From assembly GCF_905475395.1 (NCBI RefSeq), contig NC_058339.1, forward strand, positions 5,340,001 through 5,404,000: DNA of 64,000 bases. Reading direction: 5' to 3'. The notes beneath the pieces were generated by a model, which ran no database searches, had not been told where the DNA came from, and worked only from the letters and a program-made list of their open reading frames with translations. Position numbers and translations under genes: made by a program. This document shows, one piece after another, positions 12,771 to 27,500 of the stretch. Position 1 is the stretch's first letter. Every line of letters begins with the position of its first letter. The DNA is from Chrysoperla carnea. Lineage: Eukaryota; Arthropoda; Insecta; Neuroptera; Chrysopidae.

Positions 12771-15700
12771 GTAAATTGTTTTTTAATATATATAGAGAAA
12801 GAAACGAAGCACTAAAAATGATCAAAGTTCGAAAAATTTGAGCTGTAAGTCGGATATGAATAAGGTGGCTCCCGTTGACTCCTTAGGTTTCCGTAAATTC
12901 GTTTTATAATCGGTTCAAACTGATTACTCGGACGCTTTTTTAGATCGATGAACACGAATATGGCGACGGATAACTGTATATTTTGTTATTTTAGTGATTA
13001 CTTAGTTCGAATCCAGCAAGTTTTTTAAAAATTTGGGCACCACGTACCTCTGTGACAAATTCTGTGTTGCGATATTCGTGTTCAGCGACCCCAAACTCGA
13101 TTTTAGACTGATAACATAACGAATTTCTCGAAAACTCTAGGATGCGACGGGGTTGCTATTTATCTTGGGCACTAGGTACCTCTGAGATCAATTTTGTCAC
13201 GACTCCGTGTTCAGTGACCAAAAAAACCTTCGCATAAAGAGTTTGGACCGATTATATAACAACTTTCCCGAAAACGACTGGAAATCGTTTACTTTGGGCA
13301 CCAGGTACCTCTAAGACCAATTCAGCGACCCAACAAAACCCCCGTTTAACAAGTTTAAAATCATTATCATCACTATTAACCAAATTGTGAATCTTATAAA
13401 TCAAATGGTTGGCAAAAAAATGAAAGATACTTTGTTCTTAAAATTGCATCCTGTTTATTTGCTCTCTTTTAATACGATAGTCTTGAGACACGCTGTATAG
13501 GTTTATATCTCTGATATAATACAAGTAATTTAATATAATAAACATTTAAATATAATTACTAAATATAGCAATAATTATGATAATAATAATTCCAAATAAA
13601 TAAACTACGATTAACATTTTTATTTTATAACAGACTACCACTACAAACCATCTGACATTATTTTTATTATTTTTTACACTTTTATGATGATTTAATTTTA
13701 TAATAATAATAATAATATTGTTAGATTTTGAACATCACACATATCATCAAATCTTTTACATTTTTTTTTTATTATTTTATTAAAAAAAAACGTTTTCACT
13801 TTTTAATTTTACTGTTTTAAAAATCATTCAATAAAACTTTTACTTGATGGTTCAGAAAGTTGATTTATTTTAAACAAATTAATTAAATCAAGTGTGAATA
13901 AATTAGAAATAGAAAAATGTGAAAATGTATCTTTGTATGATGAAAAAATTAGGATCATAAAAATTAAAACAATACTCTTAGGGCTGATTTTACAAAAAAG
14001 AAAACCTACTCTGATAGTTAAGGCGGCTTTTTGATTGCCGTTTGTTTTGGTTTTCGAAGATTTGGAAAATTTTTTTAGAAAAGTATTTTTTAGAATTTTC
14101 TTTCGTTTTCTAGAGGGTATCAAAAGTGTTGCATCTTTGAAAAAATGGACTGCCCAGGAAAAACTATCGAAAAAATAACATAAAAATTCAACTTAAGATC
14201 TTGCATTTATTTTGCTCATTCAACCACGCGCTGTTTTACTGGAAAACTTAGTTTAAAAGGAAAATTTTTGTCGTTTGATCAATTTTTTAAAAAATTTTTA
14301 ATATCTATACTTAATTTCACTGTACTAATTTAAAACTGTAATTTAAAACAAAACGTGAATTGTTTTAATTAATTATCAATTTTAATTAAAATGTCGATAT
14401 TGCAAAAAAAATAATTAGTTATTGTATATTTTTAAAACAAAAACTTTCTAAGTGGAATAGAATTATTCAAAAACTTGTGGTTTTATAAACACAAAAAAAA
14501 GGTCTTATTCATAACATAATGGCACTCCTTATTTAGTTAATTCTACGAGAAACTGGTTAAGTAAGAAATATAATGTTATATTTTCAAGAAATATCTACTT
14601 TTTTATAATATAAATATTAATTATCCACAGGAAAAAGTTGCTTAGGATTGTTAGGATAGCACGACCTGAAGAAAAGTATAGGTACTTAATTTTTTTTTAC
14701 ATTTTTAAAATCGATTTATTCTGAAACGTAAAATCGCAAAACTTGAGGGCGAAGGAGTCAAAATCTTTATTTCAAAATGTCTATTTCACAAAAACTTTCT
14801 TGTAAAAAAGGAAGTAGAGTTTAAAAGGTCAAATCTAGGTAATTAACAACCCAGTTATGTGCAAAAGTTTAAATTTCTAGAGGTTTTATAAGCTAAATAA
14901 AAATTTGAATAGGTAAAATAATTCAAAATCTACAAAATAATTAATTATGATTATCAATTATAATTGATTATAGTTAATTCATAGCTACATGCATGATGAT
15001 GAGCAATATGTGTGTAAATCGGAAATAAATTTTAGTGAAAGTAATGTGAAAATGTAATCAATTAATTTTAATAAAATTATACTTTTAGGTCATTCAGCTA
15101 TCAGCTATATTTATACCATGCATATATGTAATATACAAGGTATACTAAGTTTAGTCCCAAGTTTGTAACGCTTAAAAATATTGATGCTACGAACAAAATT
15201 TAGGTATAGGTGTTCATAAAATCACCTAATTAGTCCATTTTCGGTTGTCCGTCCGTCCGTCTGTGGACACGATAACTCAAAAACGAAAAAAGATATCAAG
15301 CTGAAATTTTTACAGCGTACTCAGGACGTAAAAAGTGAGGTCAAGTTCGTAAATGAGCATCATAGGTCAATTGGGTCTTGACCTATGGGTCAGTAGGACC
15401 CATCTTGTAAACCGTTAGAGATAAAACAAAAGTTTAAATGTAAAAAATGTTCCTTATAAAAAAATAAACAACTTTTGTTTGAAACATTTTTTCGTAAACA
15501 TCAATGTTTACCCATGAGGGCGCAAATTAGGCGTAAATTGTATAGTATGTATTATATAAATTGTATATGTATGTGAAATGTGATAGAGTAATCAACACTA
15601 TTTGTGCATGGTATTTTAACAATTAGTTCAGTCAATTGTTTGTTTTCCCTTGTTTAAGAAAAATAATAATAATAATAATAATAATTTATAATTTCATTTG

Positions 15701-18700
15701 TGACTCTTTAAAAAAAATGCTTTAAAAAAACCTGTACCTGGTTAGATAGTGATAGCTCACTAGAAAATCCTAAGACTGTCAGACAGTGACAGAAAAAATT
15801 AAATTATTTTTGACTGTTTACCAATGATAAGGGTATATTTACAGCCCCAAGCAATAGAAAAATGTATAAAATAACATGCATAACGCATTAATGTTTTTTG
15901 TTCGTTTGTGCCCGTACTGCTGGTTATGCCTGGCTGCGAGTCTGCAGCCATTCATTTGAATAATAGCCAAGCCTGTTCAATACACTAAAAATTTATTTTC
16001 AGACGGGTTTTTCGTGTGCAAACTTTTATAAAACATGCCAATAAATCTTTAGTGTATCAAGATTTATTGTCAGTCTGGCCTACTAAACTAAATGATTTTT
16101 AAGGCATCCTAATTTATCAATATTTTGCAACATAGCAGCAATATAGCTTTAAATGAATTTAATTTATGTGCGAATTTTACCAAAACAATGTATTTTAATT
16201 TCAGATACTTATTCTCAGCACATTTTTAATTTAAATACAATATTTATTTATTAAGAATATTAATTTTAAAAATATTTAGATTACATTTTGGATAAGATCA
16301 AGGACAAGGTTTTATGTTGTTTGTGCAAAGAATTAAAATACGTATTATCTAATCATACTATCTTACTTTTAAGGTATTTCTAACGACATATGAGAAAACG
16401 CGATATCTTTAAAAGACTAAAAATATAGATCTCTATACATGGCAGTGTATTACTTCAGTAAATCTGTCAACGCTACAAAGAATATTATCATATATTGCTC
16501 ATATATGTATACTGTGTACAAAACAAAAATCTGATAGTCTCAGTACACAGAGTAAATTGAACAGCATTGCCGCTTATAAAATTTGGCAACCATTTCGTTA
16601 AGGATTGATAATATGTGAAGTAAGAAGAGTTCTTATGTATAAAGCAAAGAAGGAGAGACATGTATATAGTGATTCATACCATTTGATGACTGCTTGGTGA
16701 TACTAAATTGTTGAATATTCATTCCTTCAATCTGTTCTCTTTCTTTGTTTTGTACATAAGAACGTCCATAAGAACTCTTCTTACTTCATATATTTTAAAT
16801 GGATAACGAGATGGTTGCCAAACTTCTGGATTCGACTAAATTTTCATCAAAAGTACTCTTTGTTTATTATTTTTTCGTAAATTAAACGGCCAAATACATC
16901 TTATTCAGGCTCAAAGTATCCCTAATTTTTTAATTTACAAAAGTTGTTAGGTTCTAACAATACAAAACTACACATTACCTATAACAGAAGTAAAATAAAT
17001 TCAGTTAAATAAATTCTATACTTTCTAAACATAAAAAAAAGATGACAAAATAAACATCATATAAATAATATTATGATTACTTCTAATTTAAAACTATATT
17101 TAACAAAATAATTACTACAGTTAACATGATTTGATTACCTTTAATAAGATACTTTAGTCTACATTATTATACCGTGAGTTCAATTAAAAATGAGCTTATA
17201 TATTTTGCATATTTTGTTATGAAATCTATGTTCAACATACACAGGGTTTTCAACATTCAACATATTATAACAGAGGTTCATTAAAGCTTAGTTGCATTTC
17301 AAAAACTTGACGGTATGACTTAAGGAGCTTAAAGCCAATTTTAGATTTAAGGTTGAAATTATTTGTACCTTATTTTCAACTTTAATAATGAATTTTGTTG
17401 TAACTTCATGATTTTAGACGAAATATAAAAATACAATTTTTCGATATCTGCTTGGTTTTCGAATCTTGTTCAAAACTGATGACTAACTAAGACCGACGAA
17501 AAGTTTAAAGAGTTATTCTTTATAATAAAAAAAATATATATTTTGATTTTTATTCTTCAATAAAAAAAAATGAGAAGTATTATAACATGGTAACATGGTA
17601 AATTATTGAAACACGAATTAAGAAGGTATTTTCTGAACTTAAAGTGAACATTCTGTATATTATTTTATATATGAATATAATGTGAAAACCTGTTTAATGA
17701 CATGAATATGGGTACTGTGGTAAATATAATTCTATTATTATTCATATAATTATATTAATGAGACAACTCTCAATTTCAAATGTATTATCTCTCTTAAAAG
17801 TGTTTTATTTAATAGGACAATCAAAGAAAAAGAATGCTCTGATTCTTTTTATATTTTTAACATATTCATCGAAATAGTAGCTCCAGCGTTTAGGTTTGAC
17901 TTTTGCAAAAGTCAATTAATATTACAAGCTTTTATTAAATACAAACGGTATATAGCGAGTGAGTTGATCGGACTGAGTTTATTCAAATTTGTATGGGCAT
18001 TTCTAAGGTTTATATTTGGTTAGGCAGGAGGCAGGTTAAGAAATTTTGGCCTGTAGACGATTAGAGATAAATTGGAGATAAAAAATTTACTTTTCGAAAA
18101 ATTGAGAAAATCGGAAAAAAAAACTTTGTTTGTTAATGATTGGATGCAGATTTTCTGAGATATCGCAATATTTGGATCGATTTTAGTCCGTATCTCAAAA
18201 ACCATTCGACCAGTCATCAAATACACCCGATTTTTGTACTTATTGGGTCAAAATTACTTTATATACTGAGTTTTATTGATTTATTCTATGTATTGAAAAT
18301 CGACACCTTGCAACTATTATGCTATTCTATTGATAACCAATTTAAGTTTGGTAATCAATAGAATGTCACATCCATTTAATTGATTGGTGTTATAAATTTA
18401 ATTATAAACATTTAATTCATTATATAAATTTTTAACTAATTTAATTAAATTTCACCATAAAATTTTGAAATAATATATAACATCGCATGGATGTATGTTG
18501 TAATAATATTGCCCTCAAACTAAATTGTTTCCTATAAAAATATTTAAAAAAATTTATAATAATTATTATGAAATACGGAATACCGACTACATAACAGAAC
18601 ATGCAGTACAGTGTAATGCCGTACGAGTTAATTTTAATGTACACGATAAATGATTATTTAAAAAAAATAAAAAATAAAAAATTGTAATACAATATTAATT

Positions 18701-21510
18701 ATTAATTACCATAAATGCAATATAAATATGTATTTTATATATGTTAATTATTTATTACTTAATTAATGTTTTGTAATTATGATGTGTGTTCGTTCATTGA
18801 TGAATTTAGTTCCATATATTGTTCTAACAACAACAAAATAATTAATTGTATTACTTATGGTTATTAAAGTTCCGTAGTTTCAGTGCCGAACTCAATGTGG
18901 GGCCATAGAAACATGAAAAAATGTTACTAAATGTCAAAAGCTTTAAAAAATGGCTTCCCTTTAATAAGTGTCCTCATCCATAATTAAAGTAGGTACTGCT
19001 TATTTTGGTTCACCAATAAAAATAGAATAGAAAAGAGAGACAAAATAAGATAAAATTAAAAATATTATTTACAGGTTTTTGGTCTTGTGGTTACTGTGCT
19101 CGCTCTCTATGTGGAAGGTTGTCAGTTCGAAACCCATTCACGTCAGAAGATTTTTTTAAAATTCTTTAAATTCTTATCATTTATAATTAGTTTCCTCCAT
19201 TTTTTTCTTAAGGTATTGATTATTTAAACAAATATCATAATTTAAGATTATAATTTCTCCTAAAATTCATTAAAGAAAATTCATTCAGGAAGGTAAAGCG
19301 TTCATTCACTAAATGTAATTATAAAGAAAGTTCGAAAACATAAAGAAAGTTCAAATTAAAAATTATGCATATTATTTTGAATATATTTGTATAAAAATTA
19401 TAAATATCAATTTATTTATATAACTAATAAAATAATAATTGTAATAACTTTTTGAATTTAAAAAATAAGTAAATTGATTTAATTCGTTTTATTAACAATA
19501 ATAATATAGTTGGTCGATAAATAAATATATATATCAATAAAATACGAAAATTAAATATTTTGTTACGCATAACTTTCACTTAATAAAAAATCGATTAATT
19601 ACATAATAAATAAATAAATAAATATAGCTAATTGTTATAAATGATTCAATTAATTAGTATTGAATTTTCTTATCTAGATATTTATTTATTTATAGTTATG
19701 GTTAAATGAACGCCAATAATATCTATGTATTGTTATGTATGGTATTTACTATTTACATTGATTTCTAATCAATTATTTAATAATAATTGATTTATATCAG
19801 GCAAAGAGAGGGGGTTGGTGAGGTGATCAAATAAGTACCAAACAAAATAAATCAAAGTTTGAACTTTTGTAGCTTTTTAAGCCGTTTTGTAGCCGTTCAA
19901 GTATCTAATAACAACCTTACCTGGCATACGTTCCAAAGTGTATGAAAATATTTGAGACTTTTGAGGGTGGATTCTGTTAGAATTTGGGAAAATTTGACAA
20001 AAATTAAAAGTAAAATTTTTCGATATTTACCATAGTTTTTGAAATATTGATGGCTAAAGATTTAGATTTAGAAAAAAATACTTATAGAAGAAATAACACA
20101 CAAATGCCAATCAATTTAGAAAAACCAAGTGCCGGTTGTTATATTTTTTCTTTATAGGAAAATATTTGTCATTATTGCTTTCGACTAATGAATATCAGTT
20201 TTCTAAATTAATCCTAAGAAAATTAACCTTGTTACAAAAAGCATATATTCAAAACACTTCAATATTTGCTCCGTGCGTGAGTTTCGTTTCCATGGTAACG
20301 ATACACTACTTTCATTATAGAATTATGGATGCATATATAATTGTATGGATTGCATTTAAGACTTACATTGAAAATTTAATATTATTGTCTCACAAATTTA
20401 AATAAATAATTATGATAATATATATTTGAAAAATAATATTTGTGCAATTTGATTTCTTATTTTCACAATTTTTAATGCATTAAGTTTAATTAATTCGTGT
20501 TTTACAATAATTTTAATTTGACATTTCTATAACATTAACATGTAAAGAACTGCAAATTAGTAATAACAGCCCCGTTTAACGCCAAAATTTTTCACTGGAA
20601 GCGCTGGCATCGATTTTATTGTCCCTACCATGACTACGCACACAATGAATAGGATTTATGTTAAAAATACAAATTTTAATACCTCAAATCTATAAATTTA
20701 ACTTCGAAGAGTTTATTAGAAATCATTTAAAGATGATTTTGAGAAAACATGATTTTTTTGTGAACGTCGTTAATTCAAAAATTATTTCACGCACATATGC
20801 ATTCATTTATAATAAAAGTTTATGTTACAAAATTGTTGATTTTCTTTTTAAAGTGAAATTATAATATTATTTTATTATTTTATTATATTTTTCATTTATT
20901 AAAGACATTTAGCAGAAAATAACTTTAAATTGTTCTTTAGCTAATTATATTTATATCTATTGTTCTGTTCGTTTATATTATTTTATTTATTACAACTACT
21001 TATAAATAATAATCCAGAAGTAATTTTTATATTTTTTTTAGTCATTTAACTTGAGGACAATCATTTTAATTTTTTTTTATATGTAATGTATTTCATTTCC
21101 ATTTTTAACCAAAACTAATTAGAGCAAATTAACCTACAAAAGAAAATAACAAAATAATATAGTTTATTAAACGTGACTATCATCAAAGCATTGTAGTTTT
21201 TTTTTATCGCGTACAGTTTTTTGTTATTGAATCAAATTTTACAGAATAGTCTTTTAAACTACATGGATTCTGAAATTTTGGACTATTTTCGGATTTGTAA
21301 TTTCGATTGAAATTCAGGGCCAATTTATATGATACGAGATTACAAATTTTCCTGCGGGCCCAAGACCCAAGTGACCAATGTTGCTCATTTACTAACTCGA
21401 CCTCTCTTTTTTTTGTCCTAAGCACGCTATACAAATTTCAGCTTGATATCGTTTTTCGTTTTTGAGACATCGACAGATCGTGATGACAGACAGATAGACG
21501 ACAAACAGAC

Positions 21511-21558
<48 letters not shown>

Positions 21559-24500
21559 GGCAGGCAGGCAGAAATGGACAAATTAGGTGATTTTATGGAC
21601 ACATATACCAAATTTTTTTTTGGTAGCATTATGTCATCAAGTCTCTCATTATGATTTAATACTCATAAACTTATCGAGATTTCTTGAGATTTCTCAATGC
21701 CATAAATGAGATTACGTATTAATTTTTTACTATCAATATCAAAGATTTATTTTGTAGATGTTTTTGTTGATAGTTGGTTGTTTAATAAATTTATTTATTA
21801 GGTATTTGATTTTGGTTGATCTGAAGGTAAATCTTTTTTTTTTTCTTAACATTCCTCAATAGCCGTGCAATGAATGAACAGAACGTGCTTGTAAAGTTTC
21901 GTCGTATTACCTACACTCACCGTATAAATAAATTTTAGGAAATATTTTTATTGTATTTAACTAACCAATTAGTGTTATAATAACAAAAAATTTAAAGTAT
22001 TGTTATATCCGTATCAAATTTACTTCAACCTAGAACAGGCCCTTAGTTGTTTAGTTTATTCTTTCGTAGGATCACTCACGTTCATTTGTAATATTATATT
22101 TCATTATGAACTATGTGATCGGTGGCGTGTCCTAAATGCGCTATGGCTCGCAAGTTTTACTCTTTGTGGGTTAAGGGAAGTAAATAAAAGCAGTATTCCC
22201 TACAATTTTTTTTTTTTTATTAAATGGTGTCGCATTTAAGGTGAAGACAACCTCATATTTCCTTATTTAAAAAGAAATATCGACCTATAATTTTGCCCAG
22301 TCATACAGATAATAATTTTGAGTAAAGATTAAAATAATGAAAAAATTAAAAATGCGAATTTTGTCATGAAAATCGGTATATGGGTATAAAAAAATATTCT
22401 AAGCAACTTTTTCTGATAACTTTTTTCGATATCTCCAACCATCTCTGACGCTAGACAAAATATTAAGAATCGGTCCTATTTATCAATTTGAAATAAGCTG
22501 AGTTTAAAGTTGAAATTTCGGTTAAGTATCTCAAAAAATGTGACGTATCACTCTATATGACTTTGCAAAATTTCCAATCGATTATCCTATAAATAACGAA
22601 AATATGAGAGTGTCTTCATCTTAAATGCGACACGGTGTATAAAATTCTTAACTTTTCAATATTGTGTGCTTAGATTGCCTCCAAAATCATACTTTGACCA
22701 AAAAAGGCAGATAAAGTATTTGCACGGTGCTCCAAAGTAATGAATTAAGCTAATAATTAATAATAATTAATGCTTTTAGTTGAACTTGGACCTTTAGACT
22801 TCCATAAACCACAGAGCAATCCATGATTATTATAAAATTTTTTCTTAATCTATTTAGCGTTAAATTTCAATATTAAAACCATGATTAGGTAGATACGTGC
22901 CTGGCATAAAAAGAAGTATTATACGTGTTGACATGAACTCATGATATTTATTATATTTCTTAAAGAATTCTTAATCGAATGATTTTTTTTACGATTAATT
23001 ATTGTTTTAAAAATTTTAAACAGCCTTCCTTGCTTGTTCAGTATATTGTTTTTTAATAAAAATAAAGAAATAATGTAATACAATGTACTTGAATTTTAAC
23101 TTTTTTTTTTAATAAATAATCTAAAAATGTAATAACTAATTACACACTATTATAGTAGGTATAATAGTGGCGTATCAGTTTCGAAAATCAAACTGATTAT
23201 TTGGATCTTCAATGAACTCATAATTCAATTAAAATTTTATTGATATATCATCGGCAACCTTATATTAATTATATCATTTGATCTGTAGTTGTATATGCGT
23301 GTACATGAACACAGCCGGTCAGTCTCATCACTTGTACATCACTTGAAGTTGTACACATACGATACAGCGCGCATCACACACCCACAGTACATTCCCTTTT
23401 TGTTTTATACATAAGAACGTAGGCGTAGATAAAAACAACTTTTTACTTCAAAGATTTTAAGGTGATTGTAAAATCCTACAGTATTGTAAAAAAAGTTTTG
23501 GTTTATTGCATGGTACATAACATGCTTTATAATCAAGTAATGAGTTATTTTTAGCTTTTACAATACCACGCAACTACAAAAATATATAATATATTGTGTG
23601 CAGGTGAGGCTTATAAATTTGATAATACAGATATCGCTCTTCAATCCACAATACTCTAACTATAATCGCCTCTGTTTCTCAAATGATGAACTCATAATTA
23701 AATTAAAATTTTGTTTTTATATCAACCTTATATTTTTATGGTATTATTATAAAACTACGATTGTCTAAATCTTTTAGACTAAATAGTTTTTTATCATACT
23801 CTCTAGATTTTTTGATATAGAAATATCCAATTGAAAAGGATAACCAATATGATTCATCATTTTTTTTCAGTCAACTTTGAACGATAAAATAATAATAAGA
23901 AGTCCGATGACGTATTAATTTTTTGTTATTTTTTGGAAACTTTGTTAATCAAAAAATGTATTTATAAAGTTTTATTGAAACCACTAGTATCTCCTTAAAT
24001 ATTAAACTACAAAATAAGAGTTTCTGGGCAGCCGTATTATAAACATAGATATAAGCATTTAGTACAAAAACTTAGGTAATTTTTTCACGATTTTCGATTT
24101 GCTTATCTTTGTAAAATTTTGATTTTATGACAGTGTTCACATGAGATAGAGTTTTTTAAAATCTCATGTGCATATTTATCCTAATCTCAATTACTATGTG
24201 CTGATGTGATGTTAAATGTAAGTAGTTATAATTTTATAAAGGTGTAATAATACTAGAATTGCAATAATACTAGAATTAGATAGATAGGTACTTTTATATA
24301 TTTGTAAAGAGTATATGTAGGTACTGATATTTAAAAACCATATAAATTTAGAAAGCATAAAATATATAGAATATTGAAATAATATGTAAATTAATATTCG
24401 AAACATTGATTAATTACATATTATACTTTTTAATTGTAATCATTTTTCATAAGGATGGATGTTCCTGTCGGTATAAATCGAAAACGAGCCTATAGCGAAA

Positions 24501-27500
24501 GAAAACCCCACATTTATTATACATGAGAAAATTGCAAATTTATTTATGAATTATTTTTATTTTTTCAAATATTTCTATTAAAACTTGAGTTATTGCAATC
24601 GAACGCGAATGTATGATGAAATTTTGCTTAATATCGTATATCTTGAAAAAATTGACAAACTTAGAAATGCTGTATCTCCGAAATTTACGGTCCTATAAAA
24701 ACCGGCTTAATCTCTAATTATTTCAAATTTAATCTTCTTTAAAAATAAATTACAGGTTTTTTATGAAAAACCAGTCCCTACAGGTAAAATGAGCAAAAAC
24801 TGAAATAAGGTAAAAGTTTTCGAGTTTTTCCTTATTTTTCGATATGATTTGATGCAACGTTCACCCTCTTTTCATAATTAATTTGATTGACATTTTTGTG
24901 GGTTTAATTACTCTCTCTAGTAAAGATATTCGGTTGGGTATCGTAACTGTTTCCTAATGAATGAAAATAGATCAACTACTACCATTTGTAATATTTATTT
25001 TTTATTTATCTTTAGTTTTCTAAATTAATATTTTAACGACAAAAAGGCGGTGAAAGATATTGTTCTTAAATTTATTTCAAATGCATAAAATCTCTTGTAC
25101 AAATAAGTAATTAATTTAAAAATATCTATTATTATTGTAAAATATTTTACGGTTGAGTGGCATACTATCAGTTACATTATCTACCTATACTTAAAAGTCA
25201 TAAAAATACTTTCTTTCTATAAAACTATAATATTAATTAATTACTTTCTTCGTAGAAACAAGAATTTTTATTAATATTTTAGCACCTTTTCAAATCAATA
25301 GCGGTTCTTAATAAAATTAATTTTTCAGTAGTAATTAAAGCAAGATAATGCATTTTTTTTTAGCAAAAAACTTCGGATAATCAAAATTCATGCGCTGATC
25401 ACATTAGTGATCATAAATTTCCCCGAAAAAGTTGTTTAAAAAGGTCATTTCCAAGTTTAACAAAACTTTTGGATCAAATTTTTTCCCAAACAAGATTTTC
25501 CCGAAAAACGACGATTAAATTTTTTATTCTATAGGAGTTACTTAAGATTTAATGGTTAGGTTTTAAAGCATTTCGGTTTCAGAACAGAAGGGTATTTTTA
25601 AAGGAAACTTACCATAAGGGGATGTTAAAAGAGTGTTTTTCCATTAAAATGCCTATTTAACGAAAATTCGAGATTTCTTGCCAGAAATTTTGATTGAATT
25701 GCCACAGTACAGTGTTATTAATATTTTCTAGACGAAATCATGTAAATCATTTTACTTATTTTTACAGATATGGAAACATCTTCGGAATGTGAAGATGATA
25801 GCAGTCCTATGGTGTCCGATGAACCCGTTGTATACGTTTATGAAACAAATAAACGGCGTCGTTCAATGGCAATACCAATTCCTTCTAAATCTATGACGTT
25901 CATAAAACCACGACGACATAGTATGATGGCTAAAACAACATTACCAAAAGATTACGACCGATATGGGTTAGTATAGGTTATCATTTTATTTCAAAACTCT
26001 TTATTTTCCAATGGAAAATCCAACAAATTTCGATTATTTTTTATGTCATAATATTGTAATATTACCCGGAAAACCCACAGAAAAAAGTATTTTGTCTAAA
26101 AGTTTTAACGAAAGTCATTTCACCAGAGGCTGATTAAGAAAATTTGCGCCCGTAGGCAGTTTTAAAAATCAGCGTATAGGCAATAATAAAGATCTTTGTC
26201 TTAGTTCACAATCATTGCTTTTTTTATTACACATTAGGTAATATAATGAGAGCATAAATTTTTTTGCAAACAAAATTTCTTTTTTTTTTTTTGATTCCGT
26301 CAAATAATCTTCTACGGCACTTGTCACTGTATCAATACTTTTGACTTCATCAGTTTTTACCTTCTTTCTTATCGTGTCGCGCTATGTGCAAGAGGGAGGG
26401 TCTTAGGTGGCAATACACGTGGCGCGCCGACGGAAAAATGCCGAACTATTTACACGCCAGCCCCCGACAATGTACATTGAAAATACATTGACAACTACTT
26501 TTAATATAGAGTACAAAATGTAGTATATATTGTATAGTGTATTTATATTATACTAGTATTATACTTTGGTAAATATTTCGAATTCTACCTATTTAATCTC
26601 AGTTTAAATATTAAAATTATTAATGTTATTTTCTCAATAAATTTTTATAATCAAAATAAGGACACAAAATATAACGATGTTAATATATGTGTCTTTGTTT
26701 AATAATTAACGTTATACTTTATAATATTCAATCGACTTCAATCTTTAAGTGTAAAATAAAGATTTTTAGTGCATTTTGTGTATAATGTTATCTTTATTTA
26801 GTTGTTATCTCTCTTTAACATATAGTGTTTAATATTTGTGTATTTGGTATCCTTGTTACACTTTTGTTTAAATATGATACCAATTCCACATGGTGGTTGT
26901 AAAATATTGTGTACTCTTTTTAACACACATCTAAATACTATAATGCTATTGCATTTTTCTACATTTAATACACATATTACTACATTTAATACACATTTTT
27001 ATTGAGAACGAGTTGAAATAGCTAACGAATGTTTATTTAATAATTACAATACCTTTTTTGGCGTTAGTATATAATAATTATAACAAGTATTGCAAAAAAC
27101 TTTCTGCTCTTTTTACATGCAGTTCAATGTATACAAAGAAAAACAATGGCCGCATGACGGGTGAATAGTTCTACACTTTCCACTAGTTGGCACCACTTGG
27201 CTTCATGCACATAGCGCATAGTGGTAGTTATTTGCATTTTAATAAATAAATGTACACATGAAATGCACTGACGAAAGAACACAGTTAAAAACAGATATGT
27301 ACCCAGTTATATTTACACTGAACTGACAGTTTTTGCCTATATGACATCACATCATGGCTCGCTCGTGTTTTAGGTCACATGATATACAGTTTAAAAATTA
27401 CGATTTTTAATTTTAATATAATAAAACAATTATGTGCTTAAATGACTCAAAATCAGAATATTTAAGTATATTTTTACATAAATTTTAATTTTTATCAAAT

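Larger units (their letters stand above)
12771..25767 (+). other. 13.0-kb intron of the first gene
   Basis: It begins gtaaat and ends tttacag. It carries a degenerate tandem array (13027-13370), family A copies, two MITEs and several other repeats, but no exon I can support. Open frames such as those at 18.1, 20.1-20.9 and 22.0 kb lie in repeats or in AT-rich noise. Confidence 0.7.

Noticed and set aside
20136..20864. Two small frames at 20.1-20.9 kb as genes
   Set aside because: They lie in a repeat related to the MITE at 51.8 kb, open on non-ATG or AT-rich codons, and show no domain.
21481..21575. CRISPR-like array
   Set aside because: The regular pattern is a 4-bp microsatellite with no spacers. 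The other arrays (77 bp, 125 bp, 313 bp) are plain tandem repeats in a eukaryotic genome.
21438..21629. Minus-strand Cys/Leu/Ser/Val-rich small protein
   Set aside because: It is the translation of the (GACA)n microsatellite inside a family A copy.
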